From NCBI GenBank assembly GCA_037318855.1, contig CP134874.1, forward strand, positions 2,542,598 to 2,606,597: a stretch of DNA of 64,000 bases, read 5' to 3'. The position numbers and the translations under genes are program-made. This document shows, piece after piece, positions 38,505 to 47,007 of this stretch. Origin of the DNA: Candidatus Sedimenticola sp. (ex Thyasira tokunagai). Its GTDB lineage: Bacteria; Pseudomonadota; Gammaproteobacteria; Chromatiales; Chromatiaceae. Numbering within the stretch: position 1 is the stretch's first letter; each line of letters starts with the position of its first letter. Below the pieces are notes generated by a model, which was not told where the DNA came from, ran no database searches, and saw only the letters and a program-made list of their open reading frames with translations.

Positions 38505-39515
38505 ATGAAAAACTTTACTCAGGCATACGACAAGTCCCGTGAGGTCATCAAACGCAAAGGATTTTCCAAAGGATGGCAAAAATACCTCGATAAAGAGGTT
38601 ATGCCCAGCAGTTTGCTGGCCGGCGATGGCCCCAGCACGACCTTTGCCGGGGGACTGGATAAACTGCGAAACAAAATCGACAAGCCAAAGGTTGGTTTTT
38701 TTAAAAAGCTTTTCTATGGTAACGTCGAAAATGGCAAAACCGCTGGTGACACCATTCTGCTCGCCAGTGCCAATAGCAAAAAGCGCGCTGCCACATTAAA
38801 GTTTCTCAAACACTTCTATCTGAGCAGTAAACGTGGAGGACAGAACGTCTGGATCTATTCTCCACCCGTGGCCTATAAAGTATGGGTTTATGATCACATC
38901 ACAGGTGCTCCCCTTGTAAGGAGTACAAAACTTAATGAGAGTGCCGAAGTCTACTCTGCCAAAGAGAAAGGCATCATGTGCGATGCGTTATTGTTGGCTC
39001 TCAACTGGTCACAGAATGTAGTAGCAAAACTGGGATCACCCTCGGATGACACCAAAGCCATGGTCCGGCGTTGGTTTGCCGATGAAGACACGACTGACCA
39101 ACAGATAACCGCGGCTATTACCAAGCTGAGTGAGGGTTTTAAGAAGGTTTCGAATGTGGCCAATTCATCGAAGCTCATCTTCTCAGACGAACCATTGGAT
39201 CGCGCCAGGGGAGGATGGAAGGACTGGGCGTTTGTATACAGTTCTGAGAGCCAGGAAGTCCTCTACCTGCAGGGCGCGTTCCTCAAGGCTGGCAACAGCG
39301 GCAAGCTCTGGATATGTGCACTCACCATCATCCATGAGATAACACATCGCGCAGTAAAAACCGACGACCATCGTTATGACACCTCCGGCCTGAAGCCTGC
39401 AAAGGCGACACTCCCCTATGCCAAGGCCATCAATAATGCGGATAGCTGGTCCTATTTCGCCACAGATCTCGCTGGCAAGCTATCGGCATCAGATCGCAAA
39501 AAGGTATTGGTGTAG
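38505..39515 (+). CDS. Candidate T6SS effector: M35-like (Lys-specific/deuterolysin-type) metallopeptidase
   Basis: 336 residues, no signal peptide. The C-terminal ~110 residues carry HEITH (277-281), then TDDHRYD (286-292) supplying the third zinc ligand aspartate, and NADSWSYFATDLAG (311 on), the pattern of the aspzincin/M35 families where HExxH is followed by a 'TDDxxY' and 'NADnyaxF' motif. The N-terminal two thirds are not recognised. A cytosolic-looking protease directly behind tssH, followed by two small paralogous proteins, is what a T6SS effector with immunity genes looks like. Peptidase family is well supported; effector role is inference from context. Confidence 0.7.
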   Translation: MKNFTQAYDKSREVIKRKGFSKGWQKYLDKEVMPSSLLAGDGPSTTFAGGLDKLRNKIDKPKVGFFKKLFYGNVENGKTAGDTILLASANSKKRAATLKFLKHFYLSSKRGGQNVWIYSPPVAYKVWVYDHITGAPLVRSTKLNESAEVYSAKEKGIMCDALLLALNWSQNVVAKLGSPSDDTKAMVRRWFADEDTTDQQITAAITKLSEGFKKVSNVANSSKLIFSDEPLDRARGGWKDWAFVYSSESQEVLYLQGAFLKAGNSGKLWICALTIIHEITHRAVKTDDHRYDTSGLKPAKATLPYAKAINNADSWSYFATDLAGKLSASDRKKVLV

Positions 39516-39612
39516 AGGCCTGTTGATCATAGCCAATAATGATCGTAACTATTCACCACGGAGACACAGAATGTTGATGGATGCCAACAAACGATGTGGT
39601 TCGCAAGCTCGC

Positions 39613-39656
39613 CACATCCTACGCACGGGCAAGGTTTGGGCGGCGCGTAGGACGTG
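39613..39656. repeat. Intergenic palindrome with 12-bp stem
   Basis: CACATCCTACGC (39613-39624) pairs with GCGTAGGACGTG (39645-39656), one mismatch, nested in a wider imperfect repeat running from about 39573 to 39684 (TTGATGG... / ...GCATCAA). It is of the REP-like intergenic type and has no coding signal. Confidence 0.5.
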
Positions 39657-39749
39657 ATGAGGCACCAACCGCATCAATCGGCTATTCCCGCGACGGACAT
39701 TGGCCTCGGTAGTGAGCTGAGTAGTTACTAACAATCAAAGGTAAGAGTC

Positions 39750-40076
39750 ATGCCACAAAAGAAACGAGTAGGGCCAGAGCCCGTTGAACCGGTGACACAT
39801 CAGGGTATTCGCTTTGAGGCAATCCACTGGGGCAAGTCACGTGGACTTGATCAGAACGGCGGCTATATCGCTGCCATTGACACGGCCACTGACGAAGAAC
39901 TATGGCTGCTCAAGGTGTATGACGTCATATACGATGGCGATATGGAGGCTGATAAGCAGGATCTCTTCATTGAACGTATATCCATCGACGCAGCACGGAA
40001 CTATCTCATCGTCGAACACGAACGGGGGGGACGATACCTTGTGGACCTGGACTCAAGGAAAGTAGAGATGTCATAG
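39750..40076 (+). CDS. Putative immunity protein, cytoplasmic paralogue
   Basis: 108 residues without signal peptide. The core FEAIHWGKSRGLDQNGGYIAAIDTATDEELWLLKVYDVIYDGDMEADKQDLFIERI is clearly homologous to the next gene. No named family recognised, beta-rich. Placement directly behind the M35-like gene and duplication in a second compartment suggest an immunity function. Ribosome site AAGGTAAG before the ATG. Confidence 0.6.
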   Translation: MPQKKRVGPEPVEPVTHQGIRFEAIHWGKSRGLDQNGGYIAAIDTATDEELWLLKVYDVIYDGDMEADKQDLFIERISIDAARNYLIVEHERGGRYLVDLDSRKVEMS

Positions 40077-40136
40077 CAAGCGACCGAGTTTAAGAGAATC
40101 AACATACCCCTTCCAACACCATTAATAGTTGCCGCC

Positions 40137-40616
40137 ATGAATAAATCATTATCGTTTGTTGCTTTCCTTGGCATGATCACCCTGCTATCAGGCTGCAACA
40201 GTGAACCCGATCCCGCGCAGGCTATCCTGATCGAAGAGGAAGCTGAAGAAACCATCGCAACCGGTGAGGCATCCCACACTGAAACGGCACCATCAAAAAA
40301 ACGCGCAGGTGGCCCAATCGAAGTAGCGCCGGTCCATCACAATGGCATTCGCTACTCGGCCCTGCATTGGGGCAAGGTTCGCGACTTGGGGCAAAACGGC
40401 GGTTATATAGCCGCAAGCGATGCGCAGACGAATGAAGAGCTTTGGACCCTGAAGGTATATGACGTTCACTATGACGGGGACATGGAAAATGACAAGCAGG
40501 ACATATTCATCACCCGCATATCTTTGGCCGAAGATGGTACACAACTCGTCATCGAGGATGAGCATGGCCGTAACTTTTTTGTGGACCTGACAACTCGGGA
40601 GGTGAAAACCCGGTAA
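40137..40616 (+). CDS. Putative immunity lipoprotein, periplasmic paralogue
   Basis: 159 residues. Lipoprotein signal with lipobox LLSGC (cysteine at about 19) and Asn at +2, consistent with outer-membrane sorting. After a Glu-rich linker the last ~100 residues repeat the previous gene: YSALHWGKVRDLGQNGGYIAASDAQTNEELWTLKVYDVHYDGDMENDKQDIF. So the same domain is presented in the cytoplasm and in the periplasm. Confidence 0.65.
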   Translation: MNKSLSFVAFLGMITLLSGCNSEPDPAQAILIEEEAEETIATGEASHTETAPSKKRAGGPIEVAPVHHNGIRYSALHWGKVRDLGQNGGYIAASDAQTNEELWTLKVYDVHYDGDMENDKQDIFITRISLAEDGTQLVIEDEHGRNFFVDLTTREVKTR

Positions 40617-40706
40617 ATTGAAGGGAAGCCATGATGCAAGGAGATGGTAATAAATGAGAATCTCTGCAAATAATATTTTTGCAGGCGATCGTTTTTTTCC
40701 AAACGA

Positions 40707-41006
40707 ATGACTGTTGATAGAGCACCAAGCATCAATCCCGCCGATACCAACCACCGTTCAATTTATGGTCAGCCCCTGAATGTACATCAAAAGGTACGCG
40801 GAGGGACCTGTGACAGCCCGGATTGCCGCCATACCCAGTTGCGTAGACAACTCCAGGCGAAGTACGAGAGGGAACAAGCCTTGCTTGAACAAGTGGCCGG
40901 ACTGTGCCGCAGGATGATTGCCACCAACGGCCTCAAGATCCAGGACACGCAGCCACTTGCCCTACTCCCTTCCAAGGTGGTGTGCATCACAATATGCACT
41001 ACCTGA
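40707..41006 (+). CDS. Small hypothetical protein
   Basis: 99 residues with a cysteine-rich centre (GGTCDSPDCRHTQL) and a helix LRRQLQAKYEREQALLEQVAGLCRRM. No family recognised. Codon usage looks coding; the ribosome site is poor. It may be a small adaptor or immunity gene, or a remnant. Confidence 0.35.
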   Translation: MTVDRAPSINPADTNHRSIYGQPLNVHQKVRGGTCDSPDCRHTQLRRQLQAKYEREQALLEQVAGLCRRMIATNGLKIQDTQPLALLPSKVVCITICTT

Positions 41007-41111
41007 CAGATCTACTCTTCTTTTGACACATATTGATAATGCAGAAATGGGGGCCGGCCAATTGTCATGACAAGAACATCAATGGTCATTGCATAATAAG
41101 AGGAAACTAAA

Positions 41112-42047
41112 ATGAGTTATCAAGACTGGAAAAGATCCGTTATCAAGGTTCCAGTATTTATGCAGAGTGCAGAGTTGAAAAAGCTGACACTGGCCTATCG
41201 ACTTCTTGATCAACGTTTAACCCCTGCCAACATAGAAGGCCTGAAGATTGCCTATGAGACATGGATCGGCTGCAACCAGTATAACGCTGAGATCATGAGA
41301 ATAGGAACCTTGGCGGTGCTCGATCTCAGAGTTGCAGCAAATATCAAAACCACCTCGGCCTACGACCGCACGATAGTGATTGACATCCAAAATGGCGCCG
41401 TCACCATGATTGCCTATTCTGCAGCTATTGGTGGCCACACCCACCTAGCCTTTGAATACATGAACGATGCAGGCATTTACCAGCATGTTGTGTTTCACCT
41501 CGTTGCTCTCAAATCCGGATGTGACCAGGACTGCAAGGGAACAGAAGCTGCCGTATTGAAACAGATCTCTCTTGGAAACAGCAAATACGGTTTTGCGGGG
41601 GACGTGGGCGGCTACAGGAAAGCTACAGCGAAATTCAAGGACAAAGTATTTAATGAAGATGACTTTAAACTGCTCCCCATAGACAACTATGAACGAAATC
41701 TCCCCAACAACGTTGATTGGACCAAGAAAAATAACGAAGACAAGAAATATAAAGCCCAGACGATTTCCGTACCTACAGCTGTAGCCAAGAAGGGACGGCT
41801 GGTCTGCCGAAAACTGTCAAGCGGCCTCGATGAAGAGATAACCAGGGGTATCGACACAGACGGTATAGAAAGCGAGAGATTTCATAGAACAAAGACCAAA
41901 AAAGGCACCAACTGTGTAAAGTTTGCCATGCAGGTACTACGAGCTATCGAAATACAGCCCAATTGGATTATGAAGCTTCATGCGCATACCTCCCCCCCAA
42001 GGGCCATTCAGTTTGGAAAGCTCAGATACGTTCCTTCACCCACGTAA
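41112..42047 (+). CDS. Effector-like protein with permuted NlpC/P60-type His...Cys arrangement
   Basis: 311 residues, no signal peptide, good ribosome site (AGAGG). Not recognised as a whole. Two motifs stand out: GGHTHLAFEY (His109, His111) and, 160 residues later, GTNCVKFAMQVL (Cys268). A histidine-first, 'NC-x-x-F'-later order is the circularly permuted papain-like layout of LRAT/YaeF-type NlpC/P60 proteins, which act as amidases, acyltransferases or peptidases. This is a motif-level guess, not a domain match. It lies between putative immunity genes and element copy C. Confidence 0.5.
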   Translation: MSYQDWKRSVIKVPVFMQSAELKKLTLAYRLLDQRLTPANIEGLKIAYETWIGCNQYNAEIMRIGTLAVLDLRVAANIKTTSAYDRTIVIDIQNGAVTMIAYSAAIGGHTHLAFEYMNDAGIYQHVVFHLVALKSGCDQDCKGTEAAVLKQISLGNSKYGFAGDVGGYRKATAKFKDKVFNEDDFKLLPIDNYERNLPNNVDWTKKNNEDKKYKAQTISVPTAVAKKGRLVCRKLSSGLDEEITRGIDTDGIESERFHRTKTKKGTNCVKFAMQVLRAIEIQPNWIMKLHAHTSPPRAIQFGKLRYVPSPT

Positions 42048-42061
42048 AAATGGGACGGATT

Positions 42062-42348
42062 TAAGCGAGTCTTCGATTTCGTGATGCAAAACGGGACATC
42101 CAAGTCCCCCTTTTGAACTCAATCTTCGACAGCCTATTATTGCCCCGGCCGTCCCGGTCTCCAGCACTACGCAATAACATCGCAAGCTCGTTACTGCTTC
42201 GTCGCTGGCTCCCGAGATGACTTGACGTCGCGTTCGTATGCGATCTTTGGATTCCCTCTGGCGCTATGCGCACGCCGGGCATCCAGTATCGCCTCGCGAC
42301 TACCGGGGACTAACCGCCTCGGCTTTCAGCCTTCCTTGGCGGTCAGCG
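42062..42348 (+). mobile_element. 287-bp structured repeat element, copy C
   Basis: Left ~70 bp and right end closely match copies A and B; the middle is diverged, but the length is kept within one base. The right-end stem changes from CCAGCC/GGCTGG to ACCGCC/GGCGGT, with both sides of two pairs altered, and the central palindrome is GCGC-TAT-GCGC instead of GCGCG-CTA-CGCGC. It starts 14 bp after the stop of the preceding gene. Its right flank is AGGG followed by a fossil of a tssH 3' end. Confidence 0.75.
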
Positions 42349-42351
42349 AGG

Positions 42352-42397
42352 GTGCATGTTGGGATTGTGGGGGGAGTTTAGTTATGGATTTGAATAG
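42352..42397 (+). pseudogene. Fossil of a second tssH (clpV) 3' end
   Basis: These 46 bp align with the last 48 bp of tssH (38109-38156): both read GTGCATGT...GAGTTTA(G/A)TTATGG(A/G)TTTGA(A/G)TAG, ending in the same stop and encoding EF(S/N)YGFE. A 2-nt deletion breaks the frame upstream. No more tssH sequence is present because element copy C abuts on the left. Confidence 0.65.
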
Positions 42398-42602
42398 AGT
42401 GTCATGCGCGAATTTTGGCAACCGTCAACAAGAGTCAGATATATGATCTATTCTTGTAGGGGAGCAAGGATATAAGTCATTTTTTGACAAAAATGCCGAC
42501 TGCTCGGGTGCTGTTGCCTAAGGGACAGAGAAAATATAATAGATTCATCTGAACCTCGATATATGGAGAGTCATCCTACTTTATCAGGACGGGAACGAGA
42601 AC
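42398..42602. other. Intergenic region before the CNF-like gene
   Basis: About 205 bp, AT-rich, no reading frame of note. GGGACGGGAACGAG just before the ATG at 42603 is a weak ribosome site. Together with element copy C and the tssH fossil it forms the 555-bp gap between two effector-like genes. Confidence 0.4.
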
Positions 42603-43475
42603 ATGCCATCAGCCGCCGACTTCCAAACCGAGGCTCTCGCCAGAAACCTCACTGCCAAGTACGTCATGCTGGTCGCCGAACATATCGGCAGGCTACAACC
42701 CTCCGTAGACGCAAACACTCGTGAGACTCTTGACGCCGATGACTACCACCTCCATTTCACCGTAGGGCCTGTGGCCAGTTCACGCACGTTAATCGTCTCG
42801 GATATCTATACTGAACTTCGAGAGGGATCACAGCGACTTTATTTCCTTCCCTGGTGCCAAAATGCAGCGACAGAGATGACCATACCAGCCGGTGACGACG
42901 GTCCGAGCATTTTCATGACCTCCATGCTCAGTGGGTGCACTGTTCAGGTGCATGGCACCGCCACCAACCCAACAGTAACCCATGCCAACGGATCCAAGAT
43001 ATATAACAACACCTACACGGATGCAAAGGCCATCTTTGAGTCCACGGGAATGACTGGAAAGACTTTGCATATCCAAACAGAGTCGCGAGCTAATCATGCC
43101 TGTACCGGAGCGATCAACGGGATGTTGCCCGACCCTATGGGCGCCATGTGTGGCACGGTCACCAAAATGGACTACGCACTAAAGGTGACCAACGAAAATC
43201 TCCTGGCAGCAAAAAAAAGATTCTACAAGACTATGAAATTTGGCCGCCGGTTCAAGAAATTCGAAATGGACTCACTTGGTGGTGGATTCAAACCTAAGAC
43301 CGGCGCCTTTGTCTTTGGATTGCGGAACCACCTCGATCAGTGGAAATTCTTCTATCAGGCGATTGTGGAGCTGAAAGTTTCCACCGCCGGCTGGTTTGGC
43401 TTGGGCAAGAGCACGAAGTTCTTGAATGAGTCCGCCGTGCTTGGCCCACCCAAACAGTTTTTCCCACCGCGGTAG
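42603..43475 (+). CDS. Candidate effector with CNF/CheD-like Cys-His deamidase motif
   Basis: 290 residues, no signal peptide. The segment FMTSMLSGCTVQVHG (Cys112) followed by TVTHANG (His127) matches the catalytic Cys-x14-His arrangement 'SGCT ... HxG' of cytotoxic necrotizing factor and related glutamine deamidase/transglutaminase toxins. The flanking sequence gives strands on both sides, as expected for that fold. The C-terminal half (AKKRFYKTMKFGRRFKKFE...) is basic and unrecognised. Placement in the effector island supports a T6SS toxin; I see no obvious immunity gene directly behind it. Confidence 0.55.
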   Translation: MPSAADFQTEALARNLTAKYVMLVAEHIGRLQPSVDANTRETLDADDYHLHFTVGPVASSRTLIVSDIYTELREGSQRLYFLPWCQNAATEMTIPAGDDGPSIFMTSMLSGCTVQVHGTATNPTVTHANGSKIYNNTYTDAKAIFESTGMTGKTLHIQTESRANHACTGAINGMLPDPMGAMCGTVTKMDYALKVTNENLLAAKKRFYKTMKFGRRFKKFEMDSLGGGFKPKTGAFVFGLRNHLDQWKFFYQAIVELKVSTAGWFGLGKSTKFLNESAVLGPPKQFFPPR

Positions 43476-43593
43476 GAGGATTTGTGGGGTCAAGATCAAT
43501 GGATCCATATACTTTTTTGGTGATAGGTCTGATGCAACCTCAACTCTAACTTCAAATTGCGAAATACCACTTCAAAATCTGTCAGAACTATTT

Positions 43594-43610
43594 AGGGTCA
43601 GAGTAAAATA
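43594..43610. repeat. RAYT/REP-type half site
   Basis: AGGGTCAGAGTAAAATA is of the GGGTCAGAGTAAA type that recurs at 46912-46992. The two groups bracket the HD-GYP gene. Confidence 0.4.
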
Positions 43611-43703
43611 GAAGTGATATCTCAGGTCGCCTATTGTCTTCTTTGTGAGCTGTTGCTCAAGTTTCTCACCCACAAAGCGGTAGATACAGAACACCCGGAA
43701 ATA

Positions 43704-46700
43704 TTATCGCTTTGACCGCAGTACGGACTCCACATCCACAACATCGAGCTGCTCCGGCCGCAGGTGCTGCTTTGCATACTGTTGGGGGATGCCGGAAGAG
43801 ACAAACAGGGTGAACAGTTCGGGGCAGATGTGGCCGTCATCACGCATGAGGCTCATGATCTGCAGCGCCTCGGCGATGGTTTTTGCCTGCTTATAGGGGC
43901 GGTCACTGGCGGTCAGGGCCTCGAAGATATCTGCGATAGCCATGATCCTCTCCGGGATCGACAGATCTGCCGCTTCCAGGCGACGGGGATAACCGCTGCC
44001 GTTAAGTTTTTCGTGGTGGCTGCCGGCCCAGCGCGGCACCTGCCGCAACTCCCTGGGGAACGGGAGCCGGTTGAGCATGATGATGGTCTGGGTGATGTGT
44101 TCGTCGATACGGAATCGCTCCTCATCATTCAGGGTGCCACGGGCCACGCTCAGGTTATGCAACTCCCCCAGGTTGGCGATGGCCTCGGGTACCGCCATGC
44201 GGAAACCGTGGGGATTGTCGCCAAAGGGCATCTCCCCCGCCGATCGCACTATCCGGTGTTCCGGCTTGTCGGCCAACAGGGGTTCAGCCACAGGCAACAC
44301 CGGCATGGGGGCATCGCCCCTGCGACTCTGCTCCTCATCGGAAAGCCCTAGCTGATCGTCCAGTTGACGCATCCAACGCTGCGAAGCGATCACCTGCAGC
44401 CGCTCCAGCTTTTCCGGCGCCATGAACTCACTACCCCGGTTGCACTCCGCTACAAAAGCAAAATCCTCGCGTAGTCGGGCCTGTCGCACCCGCAAGCGCT
44501 CTAACCCTGCTGCCGGGTCTCCCGACGCCTCGGCCAGTGAGCGGTAGTATTCAATCTCGGCATCACGCCACAACACCTCGAAGCGCATACGGATCTCATG
44601 GATGCGGTTATAGATGGTCTCCAGCTTGGTCGCCTTATCCACCACATGCTCCGGTGTGGTGACCTTGCCGCAGTCGTGCAACCAACTGGCCAGGTGCAGG
44701 GTCTCCCTATCATCGCTATCGAGTGTAAAGGTGGCAAAGGGAGGCAGCTGTGTATCACAGGCGGCTTGTGCCAGATCCTGTGCCAGTTCGGGCACCCGCT
44801 GACAGTGACCACTGGTGTAGTGGGATTTGGCGTCGATGGCACCGGCCATGACCTGGATGAAAGAGTCGAGCAGATCCTTCTGCGCCTTCAACAGCCGGTG
44901 GTTTTCCAGGGCGATGGCGGCACTGGAGGCCAGGGCCTCGGCATAGCTCATCATCTCGCTACTGAACCCTACCGTGTGCTCGTTAGCGGGATCTCGTGCG
45001 TTGACCAGTTCAAGCACGCCGATAGTCTCTCCCTGGCGATTGAAGAGGGGCACCGCCAGCAGGGAGACACAGCGATACTCCCCCTGCTCGTAACGAGAAC
45101 GGACCGAATCGCGGTCCACATCGTGGTAGTGATCCAGATCATCCACCGCCAGTGAGTTGCCTGTCCTGGCCACCCGGGCGAGCAGGGTCTCGCCTGTTAT
45201 GGCAGGATCTTCACTCAGCATCTCAGGGGCAATGGATGGAGTCTCCCGCTCCACATCGCTGAAAGCGGCACCTGTGCGATTATTGCGCAGCAGTGCAAAA
45301 TCGAGCTGCCGGCCATCCTCGTTCAACAGGCAGACAGTCCCGCCATCGGCCCGGCAGACCTGTCGCGCCTCCTCCAGGATCATCTGCAACAGGCGGTCGA
45401 GATCCTTCTCAGCCGACAGCGCCTTGCCGATCTCCACGAAATGCTGCACCGAACCCTTCATCACACCCATGGTCCGCGCCAGCAGTTCGATCTCAGCAAT
45501 CCGTGAGACGACGTCGATGGGAGTTTCGAACCGCATCTTGCGAACCTCATCCGCCTCCCCCGCCAAACGATGCAGGGGTTCGGAGATACGCCGTGAGAGC
45601 AGCCATCCCAAGCCGGCAGCGACCAGCAGCATAGCCAGGGAGATCAGCAGGCTCTCCCTCCGGGTGCGCTCAAGCGGCGCCAGCAGCTCTCGATGGGGTG
45701 CGAGTATGGCCAGATAGATCTGCCGCTTACCCCGGCTTGGCAGTATTGAAACCGAACCCAGCCACTGGTCCTCGGCGAGCTCGAGGTCGATTCGCCCCTC
45801 ACCTAGCCCCTCCTGGCGAGCCTGATAGAGTGCCTGCATCACCGGGTGTTGCAGCGCTCCCAGGTGGGCGGTCTGCAACTTGCCGGTATCACCCTGCTTC
45901 ACCAGGCGGACTACCTGCTCCACGTCATGATAGGCCATGACCGTGCCGCCACTGTCGAACACCACCGCTTCGGTGCTCGGGGTTATACGGTGTTGTGAGA
46001 GCACAAGAGAGAGGTCATGCAGGCGGATGTCGGCCCCGACCACCGCCTGCCTATTCGCCACCACACGGCTGGTCGTAACCCCCAGTTCAGCGGTGGTGTA
46101 GAAGACATAGGGAGAGGTGTGCTGCAGTCCTTCATTGGCCATGGCCGCCTTATACCAGGGACGTTTACGTGGGTCGTAGTCGAAATTTGATGGCCGGCCA
46201 CTGCCCAGCGGTTGCCGTCGGGCATCATAGTAGAGATAGCGGATATCTTTTCCACTCTCCGCAGAAATTGACAGCTGCTGTACTACGTACTCGGTTCCCG
46301 GGGGGGCGGAGACCGCCTTGATGGCCGCCGGATCGCCCTGTAAGGCCCGAACCAGGTACTGCTCCCCCCCGGCGTAACCGATGAAGACCGCGTTCAATTG
46401 TGGATGGGCCTGCAGGGCAGTGATAAAAAAGTCGAACAGCTCCTCCGAGTGCTCCGGCTCACCGCTTTTCACCTGTTCCAGTTCCACTGTCAGATCCACC
46501 AGCGACTCAACCGGCGCATAAGTATGGCTCAGGCTGGAGGCCATCTGATCCGCTATGCGGTCGAACAGGGCCTCAGTGGTCTGCAGGGTCGCGCTCTTGT
46601 TCTGACTGTAGTTGTACCAGGCGATGGCGCTGCTGGCGACAACCAGAAGCAGGGTGATGAGCGCACTGATGCTCAGGTGGAGTGAATAGTGCTTGGATAC

Positions 46701-46763
46701 TCCTGTGGCCCCCCTGGCACCGGCCGTCTCCAGCGATGAACTAGGCATGTCTCTTTTCGGCAC
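43704..46763 (-). CDS. Membrane sensor c-di-GMP phosphodiesterase (Cache + HAMP + GAF + HD-GYP)
   Basis: 1019 residues. A first membrane helix (about 29-50), a large periplasmic Cache-like sensor (YYDARRQPLGSGRPSNFDYDPRKRPWYKAA is typical), a second helix (LLISLAMLLVAAGLGWLL, about 372-390), HAMP, a GAF domain with GGTVCLLNEDGRQLDFALLRN, and a C-terminal HD-GYP with SHYTSGHCQRVPELA, LHDCGKVTTPEHVVDKATKLE and HHEKLNGSGYP. The family consensus D in HHExxDGxGYP is N here, a common tolerated change. Predicted to degrade c-di-GMP in response to a periplasmic small molecule. It lies behind the diguanylate cyclase on the same strand, 244 bp away. Confidence 0.9.
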   Translation of the reverse strand: MPKRDMPSSSLETAGARGATGVSKHYSLHLSISALITLLLVVASSAIAWYNYSQNKSATLQTTEALFDRIADQMASSLSHTYAPVESLVDLTVELEQVKSGEPEHSEELFDFFITALQAHPQLNAVFIGYAGGEQYLVRALQGDPAAIKAVSAPPGTEYVVQQLSISAESGKDIRYLYYDARRQPLGSGRPSNFDYDPRKRPWYKAAMANEGLQHTSPYVFYTTAELGVTTSRVVANRQAVVGADIRLHDLSLVLSQHRITPSTEAVVFDSGGTVMAYHDVEQVVRLVKQGDTGKLQTAHLGALQHPVMQALYQARQEGLGEGRIDLELAEDQWLGSVSILPSRGKRQIYLAILAPHRELLAPLERTRRESLLISLAMLLVAAGLGWLLSRRISEPLHRLAGEADEVRKMRFETPIDVVSRIAEIELLARTMGVMKGSVQHFVEIGKALSAEKDLDRLLQMILEEARQVCRADGGTVCLLNEDGRQLDFALLRNNRTGAAFSDVERETPSIAPEMLSEDPAITGETLLARVARTGNSLAVDDLDHYHDVDRDSVRSRYEQGEYRCVSLLAVPLFNRQGETIGVLELVNARDPANEHTVGFSSEMMSYAEALASSAAIALENHRLLKAQKDLLDSFIQVMAGAIDAKSHYTSGHCQRVPELAQDLAQAACDTQLPPFATFTLDSDDRETLHLASWLHDCGKVTTPEHVVDKATKLETIYNRIHEIRMRFEVLWRDAEIEYYRSLAEASGDPAAGLERLRVRQARLREDFAFVAECNRGSEFMAPEKLERLQVIASQRWMRQLDDQLGLSDEEQSRRGDAPMPVLPVAEPLLADKPEHRIVRSAGEMPFGDNPHGFRMAVPEAIANLGELHNLSVARGTLNDEERFRIDEHITQTIIMLNRLPFPRELRQVPRWAGSHHEKLNGSGYPRRLEAADLSIPERIMAIADIFEALTASDRPYKQAKTIAEALQIMSLMRDDGHICPELFTLFVSSGIPQQYAKQHLRPEQLDVVDVESVLRSKR

Positions 46764-46911
46764 AGGCGGCTCCCTTCACGGGCAGACGATAAGCTATTCC
46801 CTATCTCACAGAATAGCTCAGATATTCTGTGTCGGTGTGGCGTTCTCATAGGGGCATGCAAGCCCCCGGCTTTCTGCTGTCAAGTCACCATTGATATGCT
46901 AAGAATAATTG

Positions 46912-46992
46912 GGGTCAGAGAATAATTGGGATCAGAGTAAAATTAAAAATAGATAATCGACAAAATACAGATGAGAATATTTACTCTGATCC
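46912..46992. repeat. REP/RAYT-type inverted repeat
   Basis: GGATCAGAGTAAA (46929-46941) is exactly inverted at 46980-46992. A further GGGTCAGAG copy stands at 46912. Sequences of this kind are typical targets of REP-associated tyrosine transposases; no transposase gene is in this window. Confidence 0.6.
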
Positions 46993-47007
46993 TAAATATT
47001 CGCTGTT

